A stretch of DNA of 64,000 bases from Candidatus Gastranaerophilales bacterium (GCA_944326545.1 CALVEH010000006.1:62001-126000), one strand, 5' to 3'. Shown: positions 17,044 to 28,184, numbered from the stretch's first letter. A program made the numbers and translations. The notes: a model not told the origin generated them from the sequence alone.

Positions 17044-17811
17044 ATGGAAAAAACCAGTAAAAAATGTGTCGATTTTAATATTAATCTGGCGCAAGTTTTT
17101 GACAGTGATAATGTCGATAAGGGATTTGCTCTGATAGATTATGCAAGTTCTGTTAATATATCTTGCGATATTTCTTCAGGTTGTCCTGTTGCTATTAAGA
17201 ATGCTGTTCAACATTGCAAGTTTAATAGCAAAGAAATTGGGGCTTTGATTTCTTTGCCTAATACTAACAAATCTCCTTTGGAACTTTCTGAAGAAGAAAT
17301 AGAAGCAATTGTTCTGTATCAATTGGGTGCAATTTCTGCATTTACTGATGCGTACAGCTTAAATATCGAGCATGTTAGACCTTTTGGGCTTATGTATAAA
17401 TTAGCTTCTGAAAATTTAGCTTTTTCTACTTCTATAGCTAATGCAGTTAAAAAATTTAGCAAATGGTTGACATTATATGGTGCTGCTGGCGAGATTTTGA
17501 AAGAAACAGAAGCTGCTGCCAATATTAATATTGCACAAGAGGTATTTTTTGATAAAAAGTATACAGAAAGTTCTTTAATTGATTTTTCCGGTGATGTTAA
17601 TTTTACCGAAAACGAATTGAAAGATCGTTTGCACAGACTTATTGAAAATTCTGAGGTTACTATTTCTGAAAACAATTTTGCAAAAGTAGAATTTGACACG
17701 ATTCATTTTGATGTTGACAACTCTTTAGAGTTGATTAAAGAAGCCAATAATATTGTTGTCCAAAGGCCGGTAAATTACAATAAAGTTGTTGCTTCTGGCT
17801 GGGTTGAATAG
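17044..17811 (+). CDS. LamB/YcsF (PxpA-like) protein lacking the usual histidines
   Basis: 255 residues with the fold landmarks of 5-oxoprolinase subunit A (LamB/YcsF family): the DFNINLAQVF start, NISCDISSGCP, then GALISLPN and VRPFGLMYKL at the expected spacings. In canonical members these read N-ACGFHAGDP, GAHPGYPD and VKPHGALY. Here each histidine is replaced (His to Ile/Ser, Leu and Phe). The protein is therefore unlikely to use the normal catalytic or metal site. PxpB and PxpC are not nearby. It leads directly into yvcK and panBC. An inactive or repurposed paralog is the best reading; the family call itself is moderately sure. Confidence 0.7.
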   Translation: MEKTSKKCVDFNINLAQVFDSDNVDKGFALIDYASSVNISCDISSGCPVAIKNAVQHCKFNSKEIGALISLPNTNKSPLELSEEEIEAIVLYQLGAISAFTDAYSLNIEHVRPFGLMYKLASENLAFSTSIANAVKKFSKWLTLYGAAGEILKETEAAANINIAQEVFFDKKYTESSLIDFSGDVNFTENELKDRLHRLIENSEVTISENNFAKVEFDTIHFDVDNSLELIKEANNIVVQRPVNYNKVVASGWVE

Positions 17812-17836
17812 TTTTTATAATTACGGGAGATGCATT

Positions 17837-19159
17837 TTGAAAAAGATTTTATATAAAATTAGAATGCCAAAAGATGCGGGTTGGTTATTGCCTGGTTTAC
17901 AAGTAAAAAGATGGTTTGGGCTGATTATATTGGGTACAGTTATCAGTTTGTTGGGTCTTTGCGTACTCTTTAATATGCGCCCTATCTATTTTGCTGTCGG
18001 TATTTTAAAGTATATTGCTGTTACTGTTAATCAGGAATTACTCGGTTTCATTCTTCTTTTAGCAGGTGCGTATGTTTTTTTAATGGGGTGGAAAAATACA
18101 AACTATTCTATCCTTGATTTAACAGAAGACAGAGACAGACATGCGCTTTTAGAATCTTTGTATAAACGCAGAAAATTAAATTATGGGCCTAAAATTGTAG
18201 CTGTTGGTGGTGGTACCGGATTGTCTACAATGTTAAAAGGTATTAAAAAACTTACTAACAATATTACTGCTGTTGTTACTGTTGGTGATGATGGTGGTAG
18301 CTCAGGTCGTTTAAGACACGAAATGGGTGTGTTGCCTCCTGGTGATATAAGAAACTGTATCGCTGCTTTGGCTGATGACGAAGATTTGGTTACAAAGCTG
18401 TTTCAATATAGATTTAAAACAGGTGAAGGTCTTGAAGGTCATAGCTTTGGCAATTTGTTTTTGACTGCACTTTGCTCAATTACAGGCAATATGGTGCGTG
18501 CTGTCCAAGAATCATCAAAGGTTCTTTCTATTAGAGGTAGAGTTTTACCTTCTACTTTAGATGATATGAAATTGGCTGCAGAACTTGAAGACGGTACTAT
18601 TGTTCGCGGTGAATCAAGTATTCCTGAAACTGGTAAGAAAATAAAAAGACTTTTTACAGAACCGGCAAACTGTAGAGCTTTGCCAGATGTTTTGCATGCT
18701 ATAAAAGAAGCTGATTTGATTATTCTTGGTCCCGGTAGTTTGTATACAAGTGTGATACCAAACTTATTGATTAAAGAAATTTCTGAAGCAATTTCAAAAT
18801 CTTCTGCCAAGAAAATTTATGTATGTAATATAATGACTCAGCCTGGTGAAACTACTGATTATACTGCCTCTCAACATATTCAAGCAATTTTGGATCACGC
18901 AGGATATCCAAATATGATTGAGGCTGTTTTAGTTAACAACTCACTTCCTGATGATTTATCACCTGATTACAAGTTGGCAAATTCTTTCCCTGTAGTTGTT
19001 GATACTGATGTTATTAAAGCTAAAAATATCAATGTCGTTGCTACAAGATTATACGAAGAAAATGAAGCTAAGTATGTTCGTCATAGTCCGTCAAGACTAG
19101 CTAGGGCAATTAGCTATTGGTATAAAAAACAAATTAGAGATAAAAACAATAAAAAATAA
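17837..19159 (+). CDS. yvcK: YvcK/CofD-family UDP-sugar-binding protein
   Basis: 440 residues from a TTG start at 17837, chosen because GGGAG lies 7 bases upstream; earlier in-frame codons overlap the previous gene. Two N-terminal membrane segments (about 25-45 and 65-90) precede a YvcK domain: VAVGGGTGLSTMLKG, then VGDDGGSSGRLR, GVLPPGDIRNC and the GPGSLYTSVIPNLL motif. YvcK binds UDP-sugars and is required for peptidoglycan homeostasis and cell shape during gluconeogenic growth in Bacillus. The membrane-anchored N-terminus is found in several phyla. It is 8 bases from panB, so likely one operon. Confidence 0.92.
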   Translation: MKKILYKIRMPKDAGWLLPGLQVKRWFGLIILGTVISLLGLCVLFNMRPIYFAVGILKYIAVTVNQELLGFILLLAGAYVFLMGWKNTNYSILDLTEDRDRHALLESLYKRRKLNYGPKIVAVGGGTGLSTMLKGIKKLTNNITAVVTVGDDGGSSGRLRHEMGVLPPGDIRNCIAALADDEDLVTKLFQYRFKTGEGLEGHSFGNLFLTALCSITGNMVRAVQESSKVLSIRGRVLPSTLDDMKLAAELEDGTIVRGESSIPETGKKIKRLFTEPANCRALPDVLHAIKEADLIILGPGSLYTSVIPNLLIKEISEAISKSSAKKIYVCNIMTQPGETTDYTASQHIQAILDHAGYPNMIEAVLVNNSLPDDLSPDYKLANSFPVVVDTDVIKAKNINVVATRLYEENEAKYVRHSPSRLARAISYWYKKQIRDKNNKK

Positions 19160-19167
19160 GGTGTGTT

Positions 19168-20049
19168 ATGTCAGTCGAATCAAAACTTAAGGAAATTACA
19201 GTAAATTCTTTTATTAAGAAAAAGCAAAATAATGAAAAAATAACTATGTTGACAGCTTATGACTGTTCTACAGCAAAGTTTTTTGATGAGGCTGGTGTTG
19301 ATTCTATTTTGGTGGGAGATTCAGTAGGAATGGTTGTTTTAGGCTATGAATCTACTCATCATGTTACAGTTGATGAAATGAAAGTATTTACTGCTGCTGT
19401 TTCACGTGGCGCAAAAAGATGTATGGTAGTTGCAGATATGCCTTTTTTGAGCTATCACTTGTCAGTTGATGAAGCAATTAAAAATGCAGGTGAATTAATT
19501 AAAGCCGGTGCTTCTGCCGTAAAATTAGAAGGCGCTTCTGATCATACATTGGAAGTGATAAGAAGATGTGTAGAAACAGGAATACCTGTTGTTGGGCATT
19601 TAGGCTTTACTCCACAATATTTGAATGTTCTTGGCGGGTATAAGGTTCAAGGTAAATCTGCTGAAAATACAATCTTTATTTTGAATCAAGCACGAAAATT
19701 GCAGCAAGCAGGTGCTTTTTGTGTAGTTTTAGAGATGGTTCCTGAGGAATCTGCTAAGTTTATTACTGAAAATCTTGATATCCCTACTATTGGTATAGGT
19801 GCAGGACGATATACAGATGGTCAGGTTTTAGTGGCTGACGATATTCTTGGTAAATTTTCTGAATTTAAACCTAAATTTGCTAGAAGGTATGCTGATTTGC
19901 AATCTGTAATTAGGCAGGCTGCAGCTAATTATGTTGCAGATGTTAATTCAGGCAACTTCCCTTCGGAAGCAGAGGTTTTTCATTTGACAGACGAAGCATT
20001 GAATAAATTGAAGGAGATGAATAGCTTTGAGTTTAATTGTAGTAAATGA
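19168..20049 (+). CDS. panB: 3-methyl-2-oxobutanoate hydroxymethyltransferase
   Basis: 293 residues with the PanB signatures: MLTAYDCSTAKFFDEAGVD, ILVGDSVGMVVLGY, HLGFTPQ and LEMVPEE with the catalytic glutamate region. It transfers a hydroxymethyl group from methylene-THF to alpha-ketoisovalerate, the first step of pantothenate synthesis. AAGGTG precedes the ATG. It overlaps panC by 23 bases. Substrate supply links it to IlvC encoded at 52.1 kb, since ketoisovalerate comes from the valine pathway, and CoaX at 30.6 kb uses the final pantothenate. Confidence 0.97.
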   Translation: MSVESKLKEITVNSFIKKKQNNEKITMLTAYDCSTAKFFDEAGVDSILVGDSVGMVVLGYESTHHVTVDEMKVFTAAVSRGAKRCMVVADMPFLSYHLSVDEAIKNAGELIKAGASAVKLEGASDHTLEVIRRCVETGIPVVGHLGFTPQYLNVLGGYKVQGKSAENTIFILNQARKLQQAGAFCVVLEMVPEESAKFITENLDIPTIGIGAGRYTDGQVLVADDILGKFSEFKPKFARRYADLQSVIRQAAANYVADVNSGNFPSEAEVFHLTDEALNKLKEMNSFEFNCSK

Positions 20050-20887
20050 AATAAAAAAACTTAGAGAGTTAGTTAAGGATTATAGAAAACAGGGTAAAAC
20101 AATTGCTTTAGTTCCAACAATGGGCTGTTTGCATAATGGTCATAAATCATTGATGGAAAAAGCTCATTCTGTTGCAGATATTACAGTTGCTTCAGTTTTT
20201 GTAAATCCAATTCAATTTTGTCCTGGTGAGGACTATGACAGATATCCAAGAACATTAGATGCTGATAAAATAGTTGCAGAATCTGCTGGTGTAGATATAA
20301 TTTTTGCTCCATCTGTTAACGAAATGTATCCAAATTTGCAAAAATTTTCTGATTTAACGATGGTTACACCTCCGTATGAATTGACTGATATTATGTGTGG
20401 TAAATCCAGAGTTGGCCATTTTGACGGTGTTGAAACTGTTGTTACTAAATTGTTTAATATCGTTCAGCCGGATTTTGCTTGTTTTGGTATGAAGGATATA
20501 CAACAGTTATTTTTAATTAAAAAAATGGTAGCAGATTTAAATTTTCCTATTGAAATCATTCCTTGTCCGTTAGTTAGAGAAGATGATGGTTTGGCTTTGA
20601 GTTCAAGGAATAAATATTTATCAGAATCAGATAGAAAAATTGCATTGTCTTTAAGTAAAGCATTATTTGCTATCAGAGATTTTTGCAAGGCTGGGATTAC
20701 TGATACTAAAAAATTGTTTGATACAGGATTGACAAATCTCGATAAAAATGTTGAACTTGAGTATCTGGAGTTTGTAGATTTTGACACATTTAAACCTGTC
20801 GAATCTATTTCAGGTCTTACAATTTGTGCATTAGCAGCAAAGGTTGGTAATGTTAGATTGATTGATAATATCGTGCTTGAGGTATAG
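20027..20887 (+). CDS. panC: Pantothenate synthetase
   Basis: 286 residues, starting with TTG at 20027 (AAGGAG at 20011-20016, 10 bases away). VPTMGCLHNGHKSL carries the HxGH nucleotide-binding motif. The KSRVGHFDGVETVVTKLFNI region and GLALSSRNKYLS (KMSKS-like) are conserved. It condenses pantoate with beta-alanine using ATP. The start lies within the end of panB, a translationally coupled arrangement. No panD is visible in the window. Confidence 0.97.
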   Translation: MSLIVVNEIKKLRELVKDYRKQGKTIALVPTMGCLHNGHKSLMEKAHSVADITVASVFVNPIQFCPGEDYDRYPRTLDADKIVAESAGVDIIFAPSVNEMYPNLQKFSDLTMVTPPYELTDIMCGKSRVGHFDGVETVVTKLFNIVQPDFACFGMKDIQQLFLIKKMVADLNFPIEIIPCPLVREDDGLALSSRNKYLSESDRKIALSLSKALFAIRDFCKAGITDTKKLFDTGLTNLDKNVELEYLEFVDFDTFKPVESISGLTICALAAKVGNVRLIDNIVLEV

Positions 20888-21829
20888 ATGTTTAATAAAT
20901 TTGCTAGGTTTATTGACAAATTTTTTGAAGAAATCAAATACATGATAACACTCATAGTGTTTTTTAATATATCTATGGCAGTGTTGTTGTTTATTTATTG
21001 GTTAGTATTTAGCGCTAAACTTACTCTTCCATATTGGTTAGAACTTTTCGTATGGAATATGATTGATTTCTGGGCACAAGGTATTAAAGACACGCCAATG
21101 TATCAAGAGATCACTCCAATTTTACCGGTCTTGGTTTCAGGCGTGTTCATTGTTCTTACTTATTTTCTTAATTGCTTTATTGTTTTTCTTGAATCTAATC
21201 ATGAAAAATTTAATAAAAAAGTTGATGATTACAAGCAACATTTAGCTAAGAAAATTAACGAAGAGCTACATCATGATTTTATTAATGAGTTGAAGAAAAA
21301 TAACTATATGTTATTAAAAATCAAAATTGTAGCTACTCGACATACTTCTTACTTGTCAGAATATACTGATGAGAAAATAGATACGGCAAAATTAGAGGAA
21401 AAACTACATAAGGAAATACTTAATTCCTTAAATGATGATTATATTGAATTTAAAGGTATAATTAACCAGTCATTGTATTTTGTTTTAAACAATGTTTCGC
21501 AATCAAAGGATTTTATTATAAATCTTGTTACTAATTCTTCTCGATTTATTAAGGCAGAAATTAGACCTAAGCTTGAAATATCATTTTATTGTGCGGTAGA
21601 TCTTGTTGAAAATCTGTCTGATGCGACAGCAAGACAAGAGTACCTTGATAGAGTTTTGAATGTAAAAATTAAGAATAAAATTATTGCTACTCCTAAGTTC
21701 AAACTGTATTACGAAACAATTTATCCTAGCGTTTATCATTTTGACGTTTTGGGTCAATATAACATAGAAACTGAGGCAAATGGTAAACCAACCTCAATAA
21801 TGGTTTATGCACTGAGACGTAAGTATTAA
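20888..21829 (+). CDS. Two-pass membrane protein downstream of panC
   Basis: 313 residues, family not recognised. Hydrophobic segments lie at about 17-42 (YMITLIVFFNISMAVLLFIY) and 78-102. A long soluble region rich in charged residues and predicted alpha/beta structure follows from about 115 to the end. The ATG immediately follows the panC stop, with GAGG six bases before it, so it is part of the yvcK-panBC transcript. It ends overlapping a convergent gene by 4 bases. Membership of a CoA-related process is only positional inference. Confidence 0.7.
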   Translation: MFNKFARFIDKFFEEIKYMITLIVFFNISMAVLLFIYWLVFSAKLTLPYWLELFVWNMIDFWAQGIKDTPMYQEITPILPVLVSGVFIVLTYFLNCFIVFLESNHEKFNKKVDDYKQHLAKKINEELHHDFINELKKNNYMLLKIKIVATRHTSYLSEYTDEKIDTAKLEEKLHKEILNSLNDDYIEFKGIINQSLYFVLNNVSQSKDFIINLVTNSSRFIKAEIRPKLEISFYCAVDLVENLSDATARQEYLDRVLNVKIKNKIIATPKFKLYYETIYPSVYHFDVLGQYNIETEANGKPTSIMVYALRRKY

Positions 21830-23181
21830 ATTGTTAAAATCTCTAGGTTTTCAATCTCATTTGCTATTTCTTTTGATATTGTTTCTCCAGGGAGAAGTAT
21901 TGGTATGCCTGGAGGGTATTTCATAATGGTTTCACCAGATATTTTGCCGATTGCATTAGCTTTGGATGTTATTTCTTTGGCTAAAAAGAATGCTTCTCTT
22001 GGTGTATAGAGTGCTTGTGGTACGTCTATTTGTAAAATGTTATCATTCTTTTCAGGTTCTTGAATATCAGTAGTTTGAGAAATGTTTTTTATAGCTTTAT
22101 TTAGTTTATTTAACTTTGTTTTGTCAGTTCCAATGCCAGTTATAAACAGCATAGATTTTTTGTTTGTATATTCTTCTTCAATGTTATATTGAGTATTTAA
22201 TAATTCAGAGAATCTTTCTGCATTTATACTTTTTGATTTAATTAATATTTTAGTTATATCGTTGTCATTATTGTATATTTCAATGTCTTTAGGCAGTTTT
22301 TTGATAAATGATTCTATTTCTTCAAGTAGTTTATTTATATGCTTACGACCTTTGGCTGATTCAAGATATAAAACAGATGCTTCTATTGCTGTTAATAGCG
22401 CATATGATGGTGATGTAGTGTTAATCAAATTTAAAGCTGCTTGCACTTTATTAGGCGAGATTTTGCTATTCTTTGAGATATGTATCAGTGCACAAGGATT
22501 TGGTGCACCTGCTGTCTTGTGAAGTGAATGTATGACAATATCTGCATTTTGTTGTAATGCTGATTTATTTTTATATTTAGAAAAATTTAAAATTGCTCCG
22601 TGTGCTTCATCAACAATTAAAACAATTCCTTTTACTTTGCAAATTTCTGAGATTTTATTTATATCACTAAAAACTCCTTCATAAGTCGGGCTTGTAATTA
22701 TTAATGCTTTGATATTGTTGTTTTTATCAAGATGTTTTTTTACGATATCTGCTGTTATTCCTTTAAAAATCCCCCATTTTTCATCATAATCCGGTAAGAA
22801 CCAAATAGGCTTTGCCCCAGTTAATACTAGCCCGTTGTAAACAGATATGTGACAATTTCTTGCTATGAGTACATTATCTTTTTCTTTCAACGTTGCTAAC
22901 ATTGCTGCAATTATTCCTGACGTAGAGCCATTTGTTAGCATGAATGAATATTTTGAGCCATATATGTATGCAATTTTATCTTGTAGGCGTTTTAGTATGC
23001 CTTCGGGTGCTCTTAAATTATCAAAACCATCTATTTCTGAAAAATCGCACTTGTAAAACTTTTCCCCTAACATGTCTTTTGCTGTAGAGGGTATAAAATT
23101 ACCTTGCGAGTGTGATGGAGTAGTAAATAAAACTGATTTTGAGTTTTTATAGTAATCCTTAATTTTTCTTATTAGGCTCAT
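21826..23181 (-). CDS. Orn/Lys/Arg decarboxylase family PLP enzyme
   Basis: 451 residues with the group III amino-acid decarboxylase pattern: TPSHSQGN, the TNGSTSGIIAAM region, VDEAHGA (Asp191, His194) and the PLP lysine in HSLHKTAGA (Lys222). The C-terminal domain has the YPPGIPILLPGE motif. At about 450 residues it is the short form, like Bacillus SpeA/YaaO and cyanobacterial enzymes, lacking the N-terminal wing domain. Arginine or lysine is the likely substrate, giving agmatine or cadaverine; which one cannot be read by eye. No Shine-Dalgarno is obvious. Confidence 0.9.
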   Translation of the reverse strand: MSLIRKIKDYYKNSKSVLFTTPSHSQGNFIPSTAKDMLGEKFYKCDFSEIDGFDNLRAPEGILKRLQDKIAYIYGSKYSFMLTNGSTSGIIAAMLATLKEKDNVLIARNCHISVYNGLVLTGAKPIWFLPDYDEKWGIFKGITADIVKKHLDKNNNIKALIITSPTYEGVFSDINKISEICKVKGIVLIVDEAHGAILNFSKYKNKSALQQNADIVIHSLHKTAGAPNPCALIHISKNSKISPNKVQAALNLINTTSPSYALLTAIEASVLYLESAKGRKHINKLLEEIESFIKKLPKDIEIYNNDNDITKILIKSKSINAERFSELLNTQYNIEEEYTNKKSMLFITGIGTDKTKLNKLNKAIKNISQTTDIQEPEKNDNILQIDVPQALYTPREAFFLAKEITSKANAIGKISGETIMKYPPGIPILLPGETISKEIANEIENLEILTI

Positions 23182-23235
23182 TATTTATATCGTTTTTTGT
23201 TGTAAAATTATACTGTTAGATTATACAGGAAATAA

Positions 23236-25654
<2,419 letters not shown>

Positions 25655-25691
25655 TTATTGGGGAACCAAAAGTTATTTTATAACGTCTTAT

Positions 25692-25727
25692 AAAACAAAC
25701 CCTTGAGATATATGCTCAAGGGTTTGT
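25692..25727 (-). terminator. Terminator of the 31-residue peptide gene
   Basis: ACAAACCCTTGAG / CTCAAGGGTTTGT forms a perfect 13-bp stem with a 7-base loop. On the minus strand it is followed by TTTATAAG; on the plus strand there is no T-run, so it belongs to the minus-strand small gene. Confidence 0.75.
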
Positions 25728-25746
25728 GGAAAAACTTTTTTGCGTG

Positions 25747-25842
25747 TTAGTGTTGTGCTGCTCTTTTTTCCATAATCTCTGGAATTGTGATTAAGCTTAA
25801 ATACATTAAACCGCCAAATGCTACTAATGTTAAAATTTCCAT
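25747..25842 (-). CDS. 31-residue single-span membrane peptide
   Basis: A short ORF encoding MEILTLVAFGGLMYLSL followed by ITIPEIMEKRAAQH. One hydrophobic helix of about 18 residues is followed by a charged tail. Support: AGGTG six bases before the ATG, a strong terminator 20 bases after the stop, and no other gene in this 335-base gap. The size and one-helix layout recall small subunits of membrane complexes, such as the small cytochrome or photosystem peptides, or membrane-active regulatory peptides. No specific family is recognised. Confidence 0.7.
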   Translation of the reverse strand: MEILTLVAFGGLMYLSLITIPEIMEKRAAQH

Positions 25843-25945
25843 GATGTCACCTACTTATCTACTTAACTAATACATTTATCTATCACACTTATATAGTTCC
25901 CATTTTTTTTATCTTCTAAACATATTTTATGTATTTTGGGATATT

Positions 25946-25956
25946 TTTGTTACAAA
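25946..25956. promoter_or_regulatory. TTTGTTACAAA palindrome upstream of the 25990 gene
   Basis: Exact copy, 33 bases before the ATG. Here TTGTTA could also act as a -35, with TATAGT 17 bases downstream. Confidence 0.45.
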
Positions 25957-25989
25957 ACTTAACATTTTTTATAGTAATATGAGGGTTGT

Positions 25990-26331
25990 ATGAATAAGAA
26001 ACTAATAAATATGCTGTTTTCAGACATGTGTTGCTCTGAATGTAAATCTGATTTTACAGAGGATTCTGTTTTCGTGTTGAGGAAGGAAAAGAATCTTTCT
26101 GTTATACAAATTATTTGCCAAAATTGTGGCAAGTCTTTTGGTATTGCAATTTTAGGCGATTGTGACGAAAAAGATGCACTTTCTCACTCTGCATCTGAGT
26201 TAGCATTGCAAATTCAAGACGGGCCTGACGCTATCTGTTACGATGATGTAATAGACGCTCATAATTTCTTTAAAAATTTAGATGAGGGCTGGGAAAAATA
26301 TATTCCTGAGAACCTAAAGAAAAACTTATAA
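25990..26331 (+). CDS. Small protein with two CxxC pairs (zinc ribbon-like)
   Basis: 113 residues. CCSEC near residue 13-17 and CQNCG near 48-51 give two CxxC pairs about 30 residues apart, typical of a zinc ribbon. The second half is acidic, with a DDVIDAHNFFKNLDEGWEKY helix. GAGGG lies 6-7 bases before the start. It could be a small nucleic-acid or protein-binding factor. No family was recognised. It overlaps the convergent engB by 6 bases. Confidence 0.75.
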   Translation: MNKKLINMLFSDMCCSECKSDFTEDSVFVLRKEKNLSVIQIICQNCGKSFGIAILGDCDEKDALSHSASELALQIQDGPDAICYDDVIDAHNFFKNLDEGWEKYIPENLKKNL

Positions 26332-26898
26332 TACAGTATTTTCGATGTATTTCAGTATTAAGTCATTGTATCGTTTTTCTACTGTAGAAAATGGAAATAC
26401 TTCTCTTTGGGTAATTTTTTTAAGCTCATTAATTTTTGCTTGAATTCTTGATTTTTGAGACAAATCAATTTTAGTTGCCACTACGACTGATTCCAGACCG
26501 TTGTGGAACAGCCATTCTTGCATTTGTAAGTCGTTGTTTTGGATTTCGTGTCTTGAGTCAATAAATTGTATTAATAGTTTTAGCGAGCTTCTGTTGAGAA
26601 GGTATTCTTCAAGATTTTTTTGCCACTCGTTTTGCATTTCTCTTGAGACTTTTGCATAGCCGTAGCCTGGTAAATCAGCTATTATAAATTGATTGTTTAT
26701 ATCAAACAAGTTTATTAGTCTTGTTTTTCCTGGTTTGTTACTTGTTTTTGCAAGCTTTGATTGGTTGGTAATTGTATTTATAAAAGATGACTTACCAACA
26801 TTTGAGCGTCCAAGTAGTGCAATTTCAGGGAGATTATAATTTGGACATTGTGAGAGCTTTTGTGCGCTCGTGAGAAATTTTGCTTGTTTTATCAACAT
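26326..26898 (-). CDS. engB: Ribosome biogenesis GTPase EngB/YsxC
   Basis: 190 residues with all GTPase motifs: G1 GRSNVGKSSF (near 31-40), G3 DLPGYGYAKV (near 75-84) and G4 VATKIDLS (near 140). EngB is a circularly unpermuted TrmE-Era-family GTPase needed for 50S assembly. The start matches the usual N-terminus (AKFLTSAQ...LPEIALLGRSNVGKS) and lies inside the end of the upstream gene (65-base overlap). Confidence 0.96.
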   Translation of the reverse strand: MLIKQAKFLTSAQKLSQCPNYNLPEIALLGRSNVGKSSFINTITNQSKLAKTSNKPGKTRLINLFDINNQFIIADLPGYGYAKVSREMQNEWQKNLEEYLLNRSSLKLLIQFIDSRHEIQNNDLQMQEWLFHNGLESVVVATKIDLSQKSRIQAKINELKKITQREVFPFSTVEKRYNDLILKYIENTVL

Positions 26899-27136
26899 CT
26901 AAATCTGAGCCTTTTAATATCTTTTTCTTGTACAAAACTGCAGAAAGAAGATTATAAGCTCCAGGACTGTTATACACATTAATTTGAGCAGATTCGTTAG
27001 ACAAGTTAAATTGAATCTTATTTTGCACATCCACACCTTCAGCTTCAACATGACAAATTTGTATTATTCGATCACGAATAATACTTAACGGTTCAGCCAT
27101 AAATGTTTCAAAAGTCTGAAAAATATTAATCTTCAT
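26834..27136 (-). CDS. Unknown 100-residue protein upstream of engB
   Basis: I place the start at the ATG at 27136 (product MKINIFQTFETFMAEPL...). An earlier in-frame codon at 27172 has less support. The compact alpha/beta product has a central strand-rich part (VQNKIQFNLSNESAQINVY) and a Lys-rich end. No signal, membrane segment or known motif. It lacks a Shine-Dalgarno, and an AATATAAG -10-like box lies just before the ATG. The long overlap with engB is unusual and suggests translational coupling. Family not recognised. Confidence 0.55.
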   Translation of the reverse strand: MKINIFQTFETFMAEPLSIIRDRIIQICHVEAEGVDVQNKIQFNLSNESAQINVYNSPGAYNLLSAVLYKKKILKGSDLDVDKTSKISHERTKALTMSKL

Positions 27137-27252
27137 CACGCTTATATTAACAAACAAGCGTATGAAATTCAATTTTTTAAAATTGTTTTATAACGGAATG
27201 GTAATGTTTGATGGTATTTTGCATTGCTCCCGAATGCCATCTCCCGGGAAGA

Positions 27253-27558
27253 TTATGCATTCAAGTTCAACGTAAAGTCTTTCTTAACGTTAGTATCTAA
27301 GATTTTCTGCATACTTTCTAATTCTGATGTTGCAGCTTTTTGCTGAGTTTCCAAGTTCTTTTGTTGCAATTCAAGGTATGAATCCATTGCCTGCAATTGT
27401 TTTACTCTTGGGTCATTTTCCCAGTCTACATCAGCCAATTGCATTGTTTGATATGCAATTTGTTGCCTTTTATTACTGATAGATGTAATGCTGAACTCTA
27501 AGTTGCTTTTATACAACGTCAAAGTTAACAATCTTGTGTTAATAGCCCCTATAGTCAT
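27253..27558 (-). CDS. Short helical member of the MGMAASQ family
   Basis: 101 residues, nearly all helical. It aligns with the 107-residue protein at 57.1 kb: an N-terminal (N/S)xRLLxLxLYKxxLEF helix, then WENDPRVKQLQAMDSYLELQQKNLE against SDDPMVKKLEARKERLNVMEKKLD. It ends LESMQKILDTNVKKDFT against the KVIDKNIEETFKTF ending of the long paralogs. It has AAGGAG 6 bases before the ATG and stands alone. The two-helix coiled-coil layout resembles needle, ESAT-6 or flagellin end-domain proteins in shape only. No signal peptide, so any export would need a specialised route. Confidence 0.7.
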   Translation of the reverse strand: MTIGAINTRLLTLTLYKSNLEFSITSISNKRQQIAYQTMQLADVDWENDPRVKQLQAMDSYLELQQKNLETQQKAATSELESMQKILDTNVKKDFTLNLNA

Positions 27559-27762
27559 TTTGCTCTCCTTAAAACTTAGTCTAGGTACGGTGGTAAAATA
27601 GTTTAATGGTATTTATCTAGTTTTGCTCTTTTGATAAACTCTCTTTTGTTTATCTTTTTTTCTCTCTTGTATATATATAAAAAAATTTGCGTATAGAAAA
27701 TTGCTATATTTGTTATATATTGTGTAACATTTCTTAATATACTTCAAGAAAACAATAATAAA

Positions 27763-27789
27763 GCAGGTTTTGCGTATATGCAAACCTGC
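27763..27789 (-). terminator. Terminator of the rluD operon
   Basis: GCAGGTTT(T)GC / GCAAACCTGC with one bulge and a 6-base loop; on the minus strand TTTATTATTGTTTT follows. Confidence 0.75.
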
Positions 27790-27821
27790 CATAAAAAATA
27801 TTAGTATATACTATTTATCTA

Positions 27822-28184
27822 CTATTTGTTTTTTAATGCTGATTCAAGAGCTGTTTCTAATGTTGCTATTTTAGCCTCTAATGCAGCTATTTTAGCTTTG
27901 TCTGAATCATTTTGTATTGATATATTTTCATGTCTCTTTTGATACGCATCAACAAGTGCGTTAACTTTGGTATTGAAAAAGGCACATAACATATATCCTC
28001 CAAAGTGAGATACAACAAACAAAAACAAGGATATATATACAAAATTTGTGGTATATGTTTTTTGCATAAGCGGGCAGTAATAGCTGATTGATGTATCCTT
28101 ATTAAAGAAAATAAAAGCACCAAAGCCAATTAAAATAATTGCTTCTAATAACAGGTACATATATTTTTGTATTGTCTTATTCAT
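27822..28184 (-). CDS. Two-pass membrane protein with C-terminal coiled coil
   Basis: 120 residues: hydrophobic helices at about 8-28 (YLLLEAIILIGFGAFIFF) and 48-70, then a coiled coil (AKIAALEAKIATLETALESA) to the end. The layout is similar to LapA-type proteins, but the loop CPLMQKTYTTNF is not a motif I know. It has AAGGAG before the ATG and overlaps the rluD stop by 4 bases, so it is the last gene of the 30510-27822 operon. Confidence 0.7.
   Translation of the reverse strand: MNKTIQKYMYLLLEAIILIGFGAFIFFNKDTSISYYCPLMQKTYTTNFVYISLFLFVVSHFGGYMLCAFFNTKVNALVDAYQKRHENISIQNDSDKAKIAALEAKIATLETALESALKNK

Noticed and set aside
25692-25727. Terminator for the ligA transcript
   Set aside because: The plus strand lacks a T-run after the stem. 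The minus-strand T-rich end fits the small peptide gene better, although weak dual use is possible.
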